Positions 35,525-45,035 are shown, numbered from the stretch's first letter. The stretch is DNA of 64,000 bases from Anabaena minutissima FACHB-250 (GCF_014697125.1 NZ_JACJRG010000019.1:56641-120640); one strand, 5' to 3'. Made by a program: numbers and translations. Notes: generated by a model not told the origin, from the sequence alone.

Positions 35525-37918
35525 ATGAGAAGGGAAGAAATTAGAGTTCGCGGTACTGTACAAGGGGTAGGATTTCGCCCTACTGTCTATCGTTTGGCTA
35601 AAGCCTGCGGTTTGCGGGGGGATGTTTGTAATGATGGGGAAGGTGTGTTAATTCGGGTAGCTGGTAGTGCAGCAGCTTTAACAGAATTTGTCACCAGATT
35701 ACAGCAGGAATGTCCCCCATTAGGAAAAATTACGGAACTTGTGAGAACTTCCTATCAAGGTGAATTGCACTTTGATGATTTTGTCATTACTGATAGTGTT
35801 AGCGGTGTATCTAGAACGGAAATCGCCCCGGATGCTGCTACCTGTCCCCAATGTCAGCAAGAAATTTTTGACCCCTTTAGCCGTTTTTACCGTTATCCTT
35901 TTACCAACTGTACCCATTGCGGCCCCCGTTTGAGTATTATTCGCGCCATTCCTTATGACAGATGCAACACCAGTATGTCTGCGTTTGTCATGTGTCCCGA
36001 ATGTGAGAAGTCATACCACGATGTGGAAAATCGCCGCTTTCACGCCCAACCTGTAGCCTGTCATGTATGTGGCCCTCAAGCTTGGTTAGAACGGGCTGAT
36101 GGTAAACCCGTGACGGCTTCCATGTTTTCCATGTTGGATGATGTAGATGCAGTTTGTACATTGCTACAAAAGGGTGAAATTGTCGCTATTAAAGGGATAG
36201 GTGGTATTCATCTCGCTTGTGATGCGACACAAGAGGCGGCGGTACAGAAATTACGTCAGCGAAAAAAACGCTATGATAAACCCTTCGCTTTAATGGCGCG
36301 GGATATTCAAATTATTGAAGAATATTGCATTGTTAACGATAGGGAACGGGAGTTATTAACAAGTCCGCCTGCGCCTATTGTCTTGTTGCAAAAAAAGGGG
36401 TTGGGAACAAATCAAGTCAAAAAAGTCAAAATTAAAGAACACACTCAGCAATCTATCGCCCCTTCAGTAGCACCGGGGCAAAATACACTGGGTTTCATGC
36501 TACCTTATACGCCCCTACATCATTTAATTTTGCGGCGCATGAATCGCCCGATTGTATTAACCAGTGGTAATCTTGCTGATGAACCACAATGTATAGATAA
36601 CGGTGAAGCTAGACAAAAATTAGCTCACATTGCTGATTATTTTCTCTTACATAATCGGGAGATTGTGAACAGAGTAGATGATTCCGTTGTGAGAGTTGTA
36701 GACAATAAATTACAAACAATTCGCCGCGCTAGAGGTTATGCACCTGCACCGCTAAAATTACCACCGGGATTTCACAATGTACCCCAAATTTTAGCAATGG
36801 GTAGCGAGTTAAAAAATACCTTTTGTATCTTACGAGAAGGCGAAGCACTTCTTTCTCAACATTTAGCAGATTTAGAAAATGCCGCAGCCTTTGGTACTTA
36901 CCAAGATACCCTCAGTTTATATTTAAATTTATTTGCACATAAACCACAAGCGATCGCAGTTGATTTACACCCAGAATATCTATCTAGTAAACTCGGTAGA
37001 GAACTTGCCACACCTAACCATCTCCAACTTTATTCCATTCAACATCATCACGCCCATATCGCCGCTTGCATGGCAGAAAATGGCATTCCTTTAGATACAT
37101 CCCCAGTTTTAGGTATTGCCTTTGACGGTTTGGGTTATGGTGCAGATGGTACACTCTGGGGAGGAGAATTTCTCTTAGCAGACTATCGCCAGTTTAAACG
37201 CCTCGCCACATTTAAACCAGTCCCAATGATTGGTGGTGAACAAGCAATTTATCAGCCTTGGCGTAATACCTACGCCCATCTACTCGCAGCGAATCTTTGG
37301 GAAGATAGCCAACAAAAATATAGTGATTTAGAAATATTACAATTTTTAAATCAAAAACCCATAAAACTGTTGAATCAGCTTGTAGAAAAAAGTATTAACA
37401 CCCCCTTAGCTTCCTCAGTAGGACGGCTATTTGATGCTGTAGCGGCGGCTATCGGGATTTGTCCAGAAGAATGTAGCTATGAAGGACAAGCTGCGATCGC
37501 AATGGAAGCTATAGTTGATCTAACCACCTTAAATAATCATGAAGAAAAGGCAATCTATCCCTTTAACTTTGTCTTTTCCGATAATATTTATTGTATAGAC
37601 CCCCGTCCCATGTGGCAATTCCTGCTCAACGACCTCAAGCAGCAAACACCTCAACAAGTCATTGCTGCAAAATTTCACAAAAGTTTAGCTAACGTCATTG
37701 TCGAGATGGTGAAACATCTGCGACAAGAAAACCTCATTAATCAAGTCATCCTCACAGGAGGAGTATTTCAAAACACCATTTTATTACAGTTAGTAACCAA
37801 ACAGTTACAAGAATTAAAAATCAACCTACTAACCCACAGCCTAGTCCCTACAAACGACGGTAGTTTATCCCTAGGACAAGCAATAATTGCAGCCGCCAAC
37901 TCAATAAAAACTCACTAA
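35525..37918 (+). CDS. hypF: Carbamoyltransferase HypF
   Basis: HypF activates carbamoyl phosphate and transfers the carbamoyl group to the C-terminal cysteine of HypE, giving the cyanide ligands of the NiFe site. The 797-residue protein shows all domains in order: acylphosphatase (EIRVRGTVQGVGFRPTVYRLA), two C4 zinc fingers (CPQCQQEIFDP, CTHCGPRLS, CPECEKSYHD, CHVCGPQ), a YrdC-like domain (AIKGIGGIHLACDA, RKKRYDKPFALM, LPYTPLHHLIL, VLTSGNLADEP), and a Kae1/TobZ-like domain with the metal-binding QHHHAHIAACM and FDGLGYGADGTLWGGE. Length is normal. It is the first classical hyp gene of the plus-strand operon. Confidence 0.97.
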   Translation: MRREEIRVRGTVQGVGFRPTVYRLAKACGLRGDVCNDGEGVLIRVAGSAAALTEFVTRLQQECPPLGKITELVRTSYQGELHFDDFVITDSVSGVSRTEIAPDAATCPQCQQEIFDPFSRFYRYPFTNCTHCGPRLSIIRAIPYDRCNTSMSAFVMCPECEKSYHDVENRRFHAQPVACHVCGPQAWLERADGKPVTASMFSMLDDVDAVCTLLQKGEIVAIKGIGGIHLACDATQEAAVQKLRQRKKRYDKPFALMARDIQIIEEYCIVNDRERELLTSPPAPIVLLQKKGLGTNQVKKVKIKEHTQQSIAPSVAPGQNTLGFMLPYTPLHHLILRRMNRPIVLTSGNLADEPQCIDNGEARQKLAHIADYFLLHNREIVNRVDDSVVRVVDNKLQTIRRARGYAPAPLKLPPGFHNVPQILAMGSELKNTFCILREGEALLSQHLADLENAAAFGTYQDTLSLYLNLFAHKPQAIAVDLHPEYLSSKLGRELATPNHLQLYSIQHHHAHIAACMAENGIPLDTSPVLGIAFDGLGYGADGTLWGGEFLLADYRQFKRLATFKPVPMIGGEQAIYQPWRNTYAHLLAANLWEDSQQKYSDLEILQFLNQKPIKLLNQLVEKSINTPLASSVGRLFDAVAAAIGICPEECSYEGQAAIAMEAIVDLTTLNNHEEKAIYPFNFVFSDNIYCIDPRPMWQFLLNDLKQQTPQQVIAAKFHKSLANVIVEMVKHLRQENLINQVILTGGVFQNTILLQLVTKQLQELKINLLTHSLVPTNDGSLSLGQAIIAAANSIKTH

Positions 37919-38035
37919 AATACCCCATAAAAAACCCTCTCATCTCCTTTGCGCCTTTGCGCCTACCGCAAGCGGAACGCCTAGCGGCGAATGCGCGAAA
38001 AAATTCTTCATTCCGCATCATCAAGGAACATAAAA

Positions 38036-38296
38036 ATGTGTTTAGGAATCCCCGGACAAATCACCGAAATCACCGACATTAACCAAAAACTAGCCATAGT
38101 AAATGTCGCTGGAGTAAAACGTCAAATTAACATCGCCTGCATCGTTGACGAACAACATCCCCCCGAATCATGCGTAGGAGATTGGGTATTAGTTCACGTC
38201 GGTTTCGCTATGAACAGAATCAACGAACAAGAAGCAGCCGAAACCTTAAAAATTCTCCAAGAAATTGCCACACTCCAAGCAGAAATGAGTAATTAA
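38036..38296 (+). CDS. hypC: Hydrogenase maturation chaperone HypC
   Basis: The true start is the ATG at 38036, preceded by AAGGA, because HypC must begin Met-Cys: the protein reads MCLGIPGQITEI. After methionine removal the N-terminal Cys binds the Fe(CN)2CO unit together with HypD. The 86-residue length is typical for the HypC/HybG/HupF family. An upstream in-frame ATG (37991) would bury this cysteine and is not used. The gene lies between hypF (118 bases) and hypD (20 bases). Confidence 0.96.
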   Translation: MCLGIPGQITEITDINQKLAIVNVAGVKRQINIACIVDEQHPPESCVGDWVLVHVGFAMNRINEQEAAETLKILQEIATLQAEMSN

Positions 38297-38316
38297 TATC
38301 TCCCATCACCCAACCC

Positions 38317-39468
38317 ATGAAATACGTAGACGAATTCCGAGAACCAGAAAAAGCCGCCGCCTTACAGCGAGAAATTGAAAAACTAAGTTACCAATTAGAC
38401 AAACACATCAAAATTATGGAAGTATGCGGCGGGCATACCCATTCTATTTTTAAATACGGTATCGAAGAAATCTTACCAAATAATGTTGAACTAATTCACG
38501 GGCCTGGTTGTCCAGTTTGTGTCATGCCCAAAGGGAGATTAGATGATGCGATCGCTATTTCCCAAAACCCCAATGTCATTTTAACCACATTTGGCGACAC
38601 CATGCGCGTCCCCGGCTCTAAACATAGCCTCCTGCAAGCCAAAGCCCAAGGTGCAGACATTCGCATGGTTTACTCCCCCCTAGATAGCCTGCAAATTGCC
38701 AAAAACAACCCCCATAAAGAAATTGTCTTTTTCGCTTTAGGCTTTGAAACTACAGCCCCCAGCACAGCTTTTACCATCCTCCAAGCAGCTGAAGAAAACA
38801 TTCAAAACTTCAGTATGTTTAGTAATCATGTCCTCGTGATTCCCGCCTTACAAGCATTATTAAATAACCCAGATTTACAACTAGATGGATTTGTCGGGCC
38901 TGGTCATGTCAGCATGGTAATTGGCACAGATCCTTATGAATTTATAGCCCAAAAATATCACAAACCCATCGTTATTTCCGGCTTTGAACCATTAGATATT
39001 CTCCAATCAATTTGGATGCTATTACAGCAATTAGTAGAAAATCGCTGTGAAGTCGAAAATCAATATAACAGACTAGTACAAAAAGCAGGTAATCAAGTAG
39101 CATTAAAAGCCATGAATCAAGTTTTTGCAGTCCGCGAAACTTTTGAATGGCGAGGCTTAAATGAAATCCCCTATTCCGGCTTAAAAATTCGTCCAGAATA
39201 TGCCCAATTTGACGCTGAATCAAAATTCACTCTTCCTAACCAAAAAGTTGCCGACCATAAAGCCTGCCAATGTGGTGAAATTCTGAAAGGAGTCCTAAAA
39301 CCTTGGCAGTGTAAAGTATTTGGTACAGCGTGCATCCCCGAAACACCCATTGGGACTTGTATGGTTTCTTCCGAAGGCGCGTGTGCAGCATACTATAAAT
39401 ATGGCAGATTCTCGACTGTAATGCAAAATCAAGCAGTCGAAAAGCCAAAAGTGACTATCTCTCCATAG
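38317..39468 (+). CDS. hypD: Fe-S protein HypD
   Basis: HypD is the scaffold with a [4Fe-4S] cluster on which the iron receives its CN and CO ligands. The 383-residue protein contains the diagnostic motifs MEVCGGHTHSIFKYG, GPGCPVCVMPKG, FALGFETTAPSTA, GFVGPGHVSMVIG and the C-terminal cluster cysteines in HKACQCGEILKGVLKPWQC...GTACIPETPIGTCMVSSEGACAAYY. Length is normal. It follows hypC closely and very probably pairs with it physically. Confidence 0.97.
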   Translation: MKYVDEFREPEKAAALQREIEKLSYQLDKHIKIMEVCGGHTHSIFKYGIEEILPNNVELIHGPGCPVCVMPKGRLDDAIAISQNPNVILTTFGDTMRVPGSKHSLLQAKAQGADIRMVYSPLDSLQIAKNNPHKEIVFFALGFETTAPSTAFTILQAAEENIQNFSMFSNHVLVIPALQALLNNPDLQLDGFVGPGHVSMVIGTDPYEFIAQKYHKPIVISGFEPLDILQSIWMLLQQLVENRCEVENQYNRLVQKAGNQVALKAMNQVFAVRETFEWRGLNEIPYSGLKIRPEYAQFDAESKFTLPNQKVADHKACQCGEILKGVLKPWQCKVFGTACIPETPIGTCMVSSEGACAAYYKYGRFSTVMQNQAVEKPKVTISP

Positions 39469-39522
39469 CCTCCACAAAAGTGGCGATACACGTCACACAA
39501 CAACACTGCGAGGAAAACTTGT

Positions 39523-39738
39523 ATGCCAATTGTCACCGTCAAAATTGCCAGAGGACATTCCATCGAAAAAAAACGGCATTTAGTAGAAGCCATTACCAAT
39601 GCGATGGTTGCAGCATTAGATACCAAACCAGAATGGATAACTATTCACATAGATGAGTTTGAGAGAGAAAACTGGGCTGTAAATGGTATTTTACACTGCG
39701 ATCGCCATCGTGGTAGACACGACGAAACAGGCAGATAG
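39523..39738 (+). CDS. 4-oxalocrotonate tautomerase-family small protein inside the hyp operon
   Basis: The 71-residue protein starts MPIVTVKIARGHS, giving the N-terminal catalytic-type proline of the tautomerase superfamily after methionine removal; EAITNAMVAAL and the late strand ITIHIDEFERENW fit the beta-alpha-beta fold. The C-terminal 12 residues are charged and probably disordered. It sits between hypD and hypE, and a gene at this position is known in other heterocystous cyanobacteria, but its role in hydrogenase maturation is unknown. Substrate is unknown. Confidence 0.88.
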   Translation: MPIVTVKIARGHSIEKKRHLVEAITNAMVAALDTKPEWITIHIDEFERENWAVNGILHCDRHRGRHDETGR

Positions 39739-39754
39739 CATTAAAAAATAGTAG

Positions 39755-39781
39755 GGTGTGTTAGCGAAAGCATAACGCACC
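39755..39781. repeat. Small palindromic repeat GGTGTGTTAGC-GAAA-GCATAACGCACC
   Basis: The two halves form an imperfect stem around GAAA in the gap before hypE. It resembles a repeat often seen between cyanobacterial genes and could also weaken or attenuate read-through into hypE. Confidence 0.55.
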
Positions 39782-39828
39782 TTACATAAAATTAATAAGC
39801 AAAACTTCTTAATTACGAATTATTAAAA

Positions 39829-40932
39829 ATGGATATTTCAAAAACAAAACTAACACCAAATCCCCTATTTCAAAAAATCGAACAAGCCCGCCGTCGCCCA
39901 GCTAAAGTACGAGATACTCACATCACTCTCGCACATGGTAGCGGCGGAAAAGCCATGCGTGACTTAATAGATGATATTTTTGTCAGTAGTTTTGATAATC
40001 CCATTCTTTCCCAATTAGAAGACCAAGCCAGCTTTAATTTATCTAGTCTTTTACAACAAGGAGATAGACTTGCTTTCACCACAGATTCCTATGTTGTAGA
40101 CCCCTTATTTTTTCCTGGTAGCGATATCGGAGAACTAGCAATAAACGGCACAATCAATGACTTAGCTGTCAGTGGTGCTAAACCCTTATATTTAACCTGT
40201 AGTGTAATTCTAGAAGAAGGATTACCAATAGAAACATTACGGCGCGTCGTCACCAGTATGAAAACAGCCGCCCAAAAAGCAGGCGTGCAAATTGTCACTG
40301 GTGACACAAAAGTCGTTCATCGTGGCGCGGCTGATAAAATATTTATTAACACGGCTGGTATTGGCATTATCCCCACAAGTGTGAATATTTCCGCTCACAA
40401 CATTCAACCCGGCGATGCCATAATTATAAATGGTGAAGTAGGCAATCATGGCGCAGCAATTTTAATCGCCCGTGGGGAATTAGCGTTAGATACTAACATA
40501 GAAAGTGATTGTCAGCCACTACATGAATTAGTCGCAACTATCCTCAATGTTTGTCCTGAAGTTCACGCCATGAGGGATGCGACACGGGGAGGTTTAGCAA
40601 CAGTTTTAAATGAATTTGTATTAACTTCTAACGTAGGGATACGCATCAAAGAAGAATCTATCCCTGTACGCGAAGAAGTCAAAGGAATGTGTGAAATATT
40701 GGGATTAGACCCCTTATATTTAGCCAACGAAGGTAAATTAGTATTAGCGGTGAAGAGTGAAAAAGCCGAAACAGCTTTATCAGCAATGAAATCTCACCCA
40801 TTTGGTAAAGATGCGTGTATTATTGGTGAGGTTATTGATTCACCCCCAGGAGTAGTTTTATTAAAAACTGCCTTTGGTACAGAAAGAATTGTTGATATGC
40901 TAGTTGGCGATCAATTACCACGAATTTGTTGA
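39829..40932 (+). CDS. hypE: Carbamoyl dehydratase HypE
   Basis: HypE dehydrates the thiocarboxamide formed on its C-terminal cysteine to thiocyanate using ATP and donates the CN to iron on HypCD. The 367-residue protein belongs to the PurM/ThiL-like fold: LAHGSGGKAMRDLI, FTTDSYVVDPLFFPG, DLAVSGAKP, TGDTKVVHRGAADK and MRDATRGGLATVLNE. It ends in PRIC, the functional C-terminal cysteine. All required elements are present. The last bases overlap an upstream extension of hypA's frame, but hypA itself starts 23 bases further on. Confidence 0.97.
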   Translation: MDISKTKLTPNPLFQKIEQARRRPAKVRDTHITLAHGSGGKAMRDLIDDIFVSSFDNPILSQLEDQASFNLSSLLQQGDRLAFTTDSYVVDPLFFPGSDIGELAINGTINDLAVSGAKPLYLTCSVILEEGLPIETLRRVVTSMKTAAQKAGVQIVTGDTKVVHRGAADKIFINTAGIGIIPTSVNISAHNIQPGDAIIINGEVGNHGAAILIARGELALDTNIESDCQPLHELVATILNVCPEVHAMRDATRGGLATVLNEFVLTSNVGIRIKEESIPVREEVKGMCEILGLDPLYLANEGKLVLAVKSEKAETALSAMKSHPFGKDACIIGEVIDSPPGVVLLKTAFGTERIVDMLVGDQLPRIC

Positions 40933-40955
40933 TAATAAGTAGAGCATTTCATGTC

Positions 40956-41297
40956 ATGCACGAACTAGGAATTACTCAAAATATTGTTGCGATCGTTAAT
41001 GAATATGCTCAAGGCTCAAAAGTAAGCCGAGTTTCATTAGAGATTGGCAAACTTTCCGCTATTATGCCTGATGCTATCAAATTTTGTTTTGATATTTGTA
41101 CTCAAGGTACAGTTTTGGAAGGTGCAACATTAGAAATTATTGAAATTCCTGGTTTAGCAAAATGTCGTCAATGTGGTGCAAAAATTGCTCTCGATAAACC
41201 ATTTGGTATATGTAAATGTGGTAGCGTTCACTTAGATTTAATCACTGGTGAAGAATTAAAAATTAAAGAGATAGAGGTTGAGGAAGTATGTGTGTAA
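40956..41297 (+). CDS. hypA: Nickel metallochaperone HypA
   Basis: HypA delivers nickel, with HypB, to the hydrogenase large subunit. The start is the ATG at 40956, because the protein must begin Met-His-Glu (MHELGITQNIV), in which His2 binds nickel; an earlier in-frame start at 40926 would hide it. The zinc site is CRQCG...GICKCGS: the first pair is CxxC, but the second pair reads CKC and not the usual CxxC, one residue shorter. The protein is 113 residues. It overlaps hypB by 10 bases, indicating translational coupling. Confidence 0.95.
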   Translation: MHELGITQNIVAIVNEYAQGSKVSRVSLEIGKLSAIMPDAIKFCFDICTQGTVLEGATLEIIEIPGLAKCRQCGAKIALDKPFGICKCGSVHLDLITGEELKIKEIEVEEVCV

Positions 41298-42163
41298 CCT
41301 GTGGTTGTTCTGATGATGCTGAAGGTAAAATTACTAATTTAGAAACAGGTGAAATGGAACACAACCACCATCATCATACTCACACTTTACCAGATGGTAC
41401 TGTGATTAAACACTCCCATGATCACGACCATGAAGCACCACAAATTCACGCCAAAATTCATAGTACAACTATATCTTTAGAACAAGAGATTTTAGGAAAA
41501 AATAACCTCCTAGCAGCCCAAAATCGCGGCTGGTTTAAAGGTCGTAATATTCTCGCATTAAACTTAATGAGTTCCCCCGGTGCGGGTAAGACAACTCTTT
41601 TAACTCGCACTATCAATGATTTAAAACATCAATTACCTATAACTGTCATTGAAGGCGACCAAGAAACAATTAATGATGCTCAAAAAATCAAAGAGACAGG
41701 CTGTAAAGTTGTGCAAATCAATACAGGAACAGGCTGTCATTTAGATGCTTCGATGATAGAAAGAGGTTTGCAACAACTAAACCCACCGCTAAACTCAGTT
41801 TTGATGATTGAGAATGTGGGAAATTTAGTTTGTCCAGCTTTATTTGATTTGGGAGAACAAGCGAAAGTAGTCATTCTTTCTGTCACAGAAGGGGAAGATA
41901 AGCCAATTAAATACCCGCATATGTTCCGCGCCAGTGAGATTATGATTCTCACCAAAATTGACTTGTTACCTTATGTACAATTTGATGTGCAGCGTTGTAT
42001 AGAATACGCACAACAGGTTAATCCAAATATGCAAATTTTTCAGGTTTCTGCAACTACAGGTGCAGGACTAGATACTTGGTATAAATGGCTGACAGAAAAA
42101 GTTTTAAACTGTGAAGTGAAAAGAAAATTCAATATTGCCATAAATACCTCTGGGGACTCATGA
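41288..42163 (+). CDS. hypB: Nickel-loading GTPase HypB
   Basis: The 291-residue SIMIBI GTPase drives nickel insertion. It begins MCVTCGC, the high-affinity metal motif (CxxCGC), followed by a His-rich stretch (HNHHHHTHT, KHSHDHDHE) that can store nickel. The GTPase motifs are SSPGAGKTTLL (P-loop), EGDQET, IENVGNL and LTKIDLLP (NKxD-type). A potential metal/dimer segment TGTGCHLDASM follows. The length is normal. It is the last hyp gene of the operon. Confidence 0.97.
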   Translation: MCVTCGCSDDAEGKITNLETGEMEHNHHHHTHTLPDGTVIKHSHDHDHEAPQIHAKIHSTTISLEQEILGKNNLLAAQNRGWFKGRNILALNLMSSPGAGKTTLLTRTINDLKHQLPITVIEGDQETINDAQKIKETGCKVVQINTGTGCHLDASMIERGLQQLNPPLNSVLMIENVGNLVCPALFDLGEQAKVVILSVTEGEDKPIKYPHMFRASEIMILTKIDLLPYVQFDVQRCIEYAQQVNPNMQIFQVSATTGAGLDTWYKWLTEKVLNCEVKRKFNIAINTSGDS

Positions 42164-42245
42164 AAATTGTGATTAGTTTGCCAAAACTTGAAGTACATAT
42201 TTCCTCTGGAAATTAGTGCGTAAGTCTTACACTGGCAAAATCACC

Positions 42246-42938
42246 ATGAATAATGTAATTAACTACAACAATGATAAAGGACTCCTCGCCTATATACAAT
42301 TTTTAGCGGCTAGTGCCTTAAAGCCCAGGAATGGTAATACTGACCCCATATTTGACTTTGAGGATGCACTTGACCAAACAGAAATGGCACAGTTAGCAGT
42401 TAATGAATTAAAAAAAATTCCAGAAGTCAACACCTTATTCCAAGAACGCTGGCTTCCTGCACCTTTGGATTTAGATGAATTAGCCAAACTTCCAGAGGGA
42501 ACGTTAGGTCATATCTACGCCAGAGAAATGAAAGCTAGAGGTTTCGACCCTTATTTTTTCAAAAAAGTCCCTGTCGTTGATGATATTTCCTACCTCAAAA
42601 TGCTGTGGCGTTCTACCCATGATATTTATCATGTAGTCGCGGGATTTGACACTGATGCGATTGGAGAAATTGGATTACAAGCATTTGTTTTAGCTCAGAT
42701 TCCAATTCCTATCAGTGTGATGTTAGTAAGTTTTGGTATGGTAATGATTAGTCTTTATCAACCAACAAATTTTAATGATTTAATGACAGAAATAGCTCGC
42801 GGTTATAGGCTAGGTTCTCAGACTCCTGGTAAACTAATAGCTCAAAAATGGGATCAGTTTTGGGATTTTCAAGTAAGTGAAATTCGTACTAGTTTAGGAA
42901 TGGGAACTGTAGACCATAATTTAGCTTCCATTCCCTAA
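42246..42938 (+). CDS. Coq4-like protein
   Basis: The 230-residue protein carries the Coq4 signature HDxxHx11E in full: HDIYHVVAGFDTDAIGE, a metal site. Coq4 in eukaryotes and bacteria acts on ubiquinone head-group precursors; cyanobacteria make plastoquinone, so the substrate here is open. A helical, partly amphipathic C-terminal half (IPIPISVMLVSFGMVMISLY) suggests membrane association. I used the ATG at 42246; a GTG at 42216 would add 10 residues with an equally weak ribosome site. It follows hypB by 82 bases and may be co-transcribed. Confidence 0.85.
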   Translation: MNNVINYNNDKGLLAYIQFLAASALKPRNGNTDPIFDFEDALDQTEMAQLAVNELKKIPEVNTLFQERWLPAPLDLDELAKLPEGTLGHIYAREMKARGFDPYFFKKVPVVDDISYLKMLWRSTHDIYHVVAGFDTDAIGEIGLQAFVLAQIPIPISVMLVSFGMVMISLYQPTNFNDLMTEIARGYRLGSQTPGKLIAQKWDQFWDFQVSEIRTSLGMGTVDHNLASIP

Positions 42939-42964
42939 ACTACATCAACAATAGGATGATTAAA

Positions 42965-43816
42965 CTAAGAATGCTTCTTGAGCCAATTCAATAGTAATTT
43001 ATTTGTTTGCTCTGGTTGCTCAAGCATAAACCAATGTCCTGTATCTGCAATCTTTTCATATTGCCACTCTGCTGATATGTATCTTCCAGAATTCTGCATC
43101 TGTGATTCCCATAAAACCTCATCTTGACTACTCCAAAGACCAAAGGTAGGAACTTGAATTGGAACAGGTTCAGGTAACTCTCCACCTAGAACAGCTAGCA
43201 AATAATTAGGTACAGGATTTGCTTTTTCTAGTCGCTGCATATTTTCTAATACACCTGGTTTTAGAGTATTATTGAGGATTTCCTCTCGATGGGGATGACT
43301 ACGCAGAACTTCACGAAGTAAATAACCATTCTTGACTCGATATAATTGGGGCGCAATATCATGGATATTTAAAAAGTAAATCCACTGAAATTGGAAATTC
43401 TCATGAGATATTTTGAAAAATTCTGCTAAATGGCCTACAGACATAGCGGTATAGCTTTTTAATTTATGTGTGTGTGCAGCTAGTTCCCAACCGATTACAG
43501 CACCATAATCATGAGCAATACAGTGTATTTTTCCAACTTCTAATTTATCTAAAAGTCTAATCATATCATTGACCAAATTAGCTAATTGATATCGATTTAC
43601 ATCTGTAGGTGCTGCACTTAAACCATAACCAAGTAAATCTGGACAAATCACACGGTAGCCATTCTCTAATAAAGCAGTGATTTGATGTTGCCATAAATTA
43701 CCATCATCAGGCCAACCATGAATTAACAAAACGCTTTCTTTCCCTGCGCCAGAATCTCTCACATAGTAGTTAACCCCATTGACTTCCATCATCGTGGCGT
43801 TAAGTGTAGTCATCAT
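42965..43816 (-). CDS. Alpha/beta hydrolase, epoxide hydrolase/haloalkane dehalogenase-like
   Basis: The 283-residue protein (ATG at 43816; a TTG at 43852 would lengthen it) has HGWPDDGNLWQHQI for the oxyanion region and the nucleophile elbow AHDYGAVIGW, where the nucleophile is aspartate (D103), as in epoxide hydrolases and dehalogenases and unlike esterases. The catalytic histidine is in DTGHWFMLEQP and the acid is probably in SSQDEVLW. A lid domain (residues ~130-210) determines substrate, which is unknown. An AraC-type regulator gene lies 97 bases upstream on the same strand. Confidence 0.9.
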   Translation of the reverse strand: MMTTLNATMMEVNGVNYYVRDSGAGKESVLLIHGWPDDGNLWQHQITALLENGYRVICPDLLGYGLSAAPTDVNRYQLANLVNDMIRLLDKLEVGKIHCIAHDYGAVIGWELAAHTHKLKSYTAMSVGHLAEFFKISHENFQFQWIYFLNIHDIAPQLYRVKNGYLLREVLRSHPHREEILNNTLKPGVLENMQRLEKANPVPNYLLAVLGGELPEPVPIQVPTFGLWSSQDEVLWESQMQNSGRYISAEWQYEKIADTGHWFMLEQPEQTNKLLLNWLKKHS

Positions 43817-43913
43817 ATACTTACGTGAATCATTCAGATTTGAACAATTCAAACTCTATCTATATCCCCCTAATCAAGTCGCGCCTATTTTTGCCAACAG
43901 CAGCACATTCTTG

Positions 43914-44801
43914 CTATAACTTTCTAAAATCACTAGGAGACATCCCAACTAAGCGGCGAAAATGTCGGCTGAGATGAGTTGGATGTGCAAAACCACACTC
44001 TAAAGCGACTTCTGTAATGTTGTATTCTGGGTCATTGAGTAATTGCTTGGCTAATTCTACACGCTGGCGAATAATATATTGATGTGGCGGAACTTGTATT
44101 GATTTCTTAAATAATCTCGCAAAGTAAAATTGGCTAATCCCAGCAATTTTTGCTAAATCCTCTAGTGAAATATCTTCAGATAAATGAGCTTGAATATAAT
44201 CTAAAACCTGTTTAAGTTTGTATTTTGGTAGTCCTCCATGATATTCAGTGAAGTTTGGTTTTGATGTAGTGAATTCCTTGAAGATATGAATTATGAGAGC
44301 CGTTACAAATGATTCACCATACAAGCGACCGGCTGGACATCCCACATTTAAATCTGCTTTGAGTGCGCTAACTATAGTTTGAATTACTGGATCAAATATT
44401 TGCCATTGAGGAAGAAATTCGATTTGATTATAAGCAAAAGTTTCACTAGCTAATTGTTCAAATAATCTGGGTTCAAAAGCCATGAGTGTGAAATTAAGTT
44501 GTTCTTCCCAACTTGTCCAGTGATTAGTATGAGCCGGACAAAAGTAAATTTCGCCTCCACTAATTTGATAAGATAAAAAATTATTACCTAAGCGGCGTTC
44601 GTGATGAGAGGAAGAATTTTGATCAATGACTTCTAATACATAATATGGAATAGTATGTTGACAAATTTCTGCACCTGGATGTTGGTAATAAGCTAGGAAA
44701 CCATTTCGCCATCCAGATTCTTTACTGGTGAGTAGAGGTTGTTGAGGGATAATTGTATGACTTAAATCATCTAATAATTTTAAATCTAAATCTCCTGCCA
44801 T
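43914..44801 (-). CDS. AraC-family transcriptional regulator
   Basis: The 295-residue protein has a cupin-like N-terminal ligand or oligomerisation domain (SYQISGGEIYFCPAHTNHW) and the AraC/XylS double helix-turn-helix at the C-terminus (EDISLEDLAKIAGISQFYFARLF, YNITEVALECGFAHPTHLSRHF). The second helix-turn-helix contains the conserved GF...S.FSR.F-like core. It probably controls the hydrolase gene downstream and perhaps itself; the inducer is unknown. Its 3' end is separated by 97 bases from the hydrolase. Confidence 0.93.
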   Translation of the reverse strand: MAGDLDLKLLDDLSHTIIPQQPLLTSKESGWRNGFLAYYQHPGAEICQHTIPYYVLEVIDQNSSSHHERRLGNNFLSYQISGGEIYFCPAHTNHWTSWEEQLNFTLMAFEPRLFEQLASETFAYNQIEFLPQWQIFDPVIQTIVSALKADLNVGCPAGRLYGESFVTALIIHIFKEFTTSKPNFTEYHGGLPKYKLKQVLDYIQAHLSEDISLEDLAKIAGISQFYFARLFKKSIQVPPHQYIIRQRVELAKQLLNDPEYNITEVALECGFAHPTHLSRHFRRLVGMSPSDFRKL

Positions 44802-45035
44802 ATAATTAGTTATTTATGTTTTAATTTAAACTGTTTATTGAGCCAGAAAAATCACGAATATACCGAATAAAAATTTTATTACAGAAAAGGTATTTGTGTC
44901 AAAAATAATCACTTTTAACTTTTTATGCACTTATTATCAATAGTAAACTAGAGCCGCTATACACTAGGAAAAAATGAAAGAAATTGAAACTAAAATCCCT
45001 ACTCTCTCTATCTTTTAGGAGTTGAAATACAAGAA

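Noticed and set aside
37991..38035. Upstream start for hypC
   Set aside because: HypC function requires an N-terminal Met-Cys; the upstream start would add 15 residues before it and is not preceded by a ribosome site.
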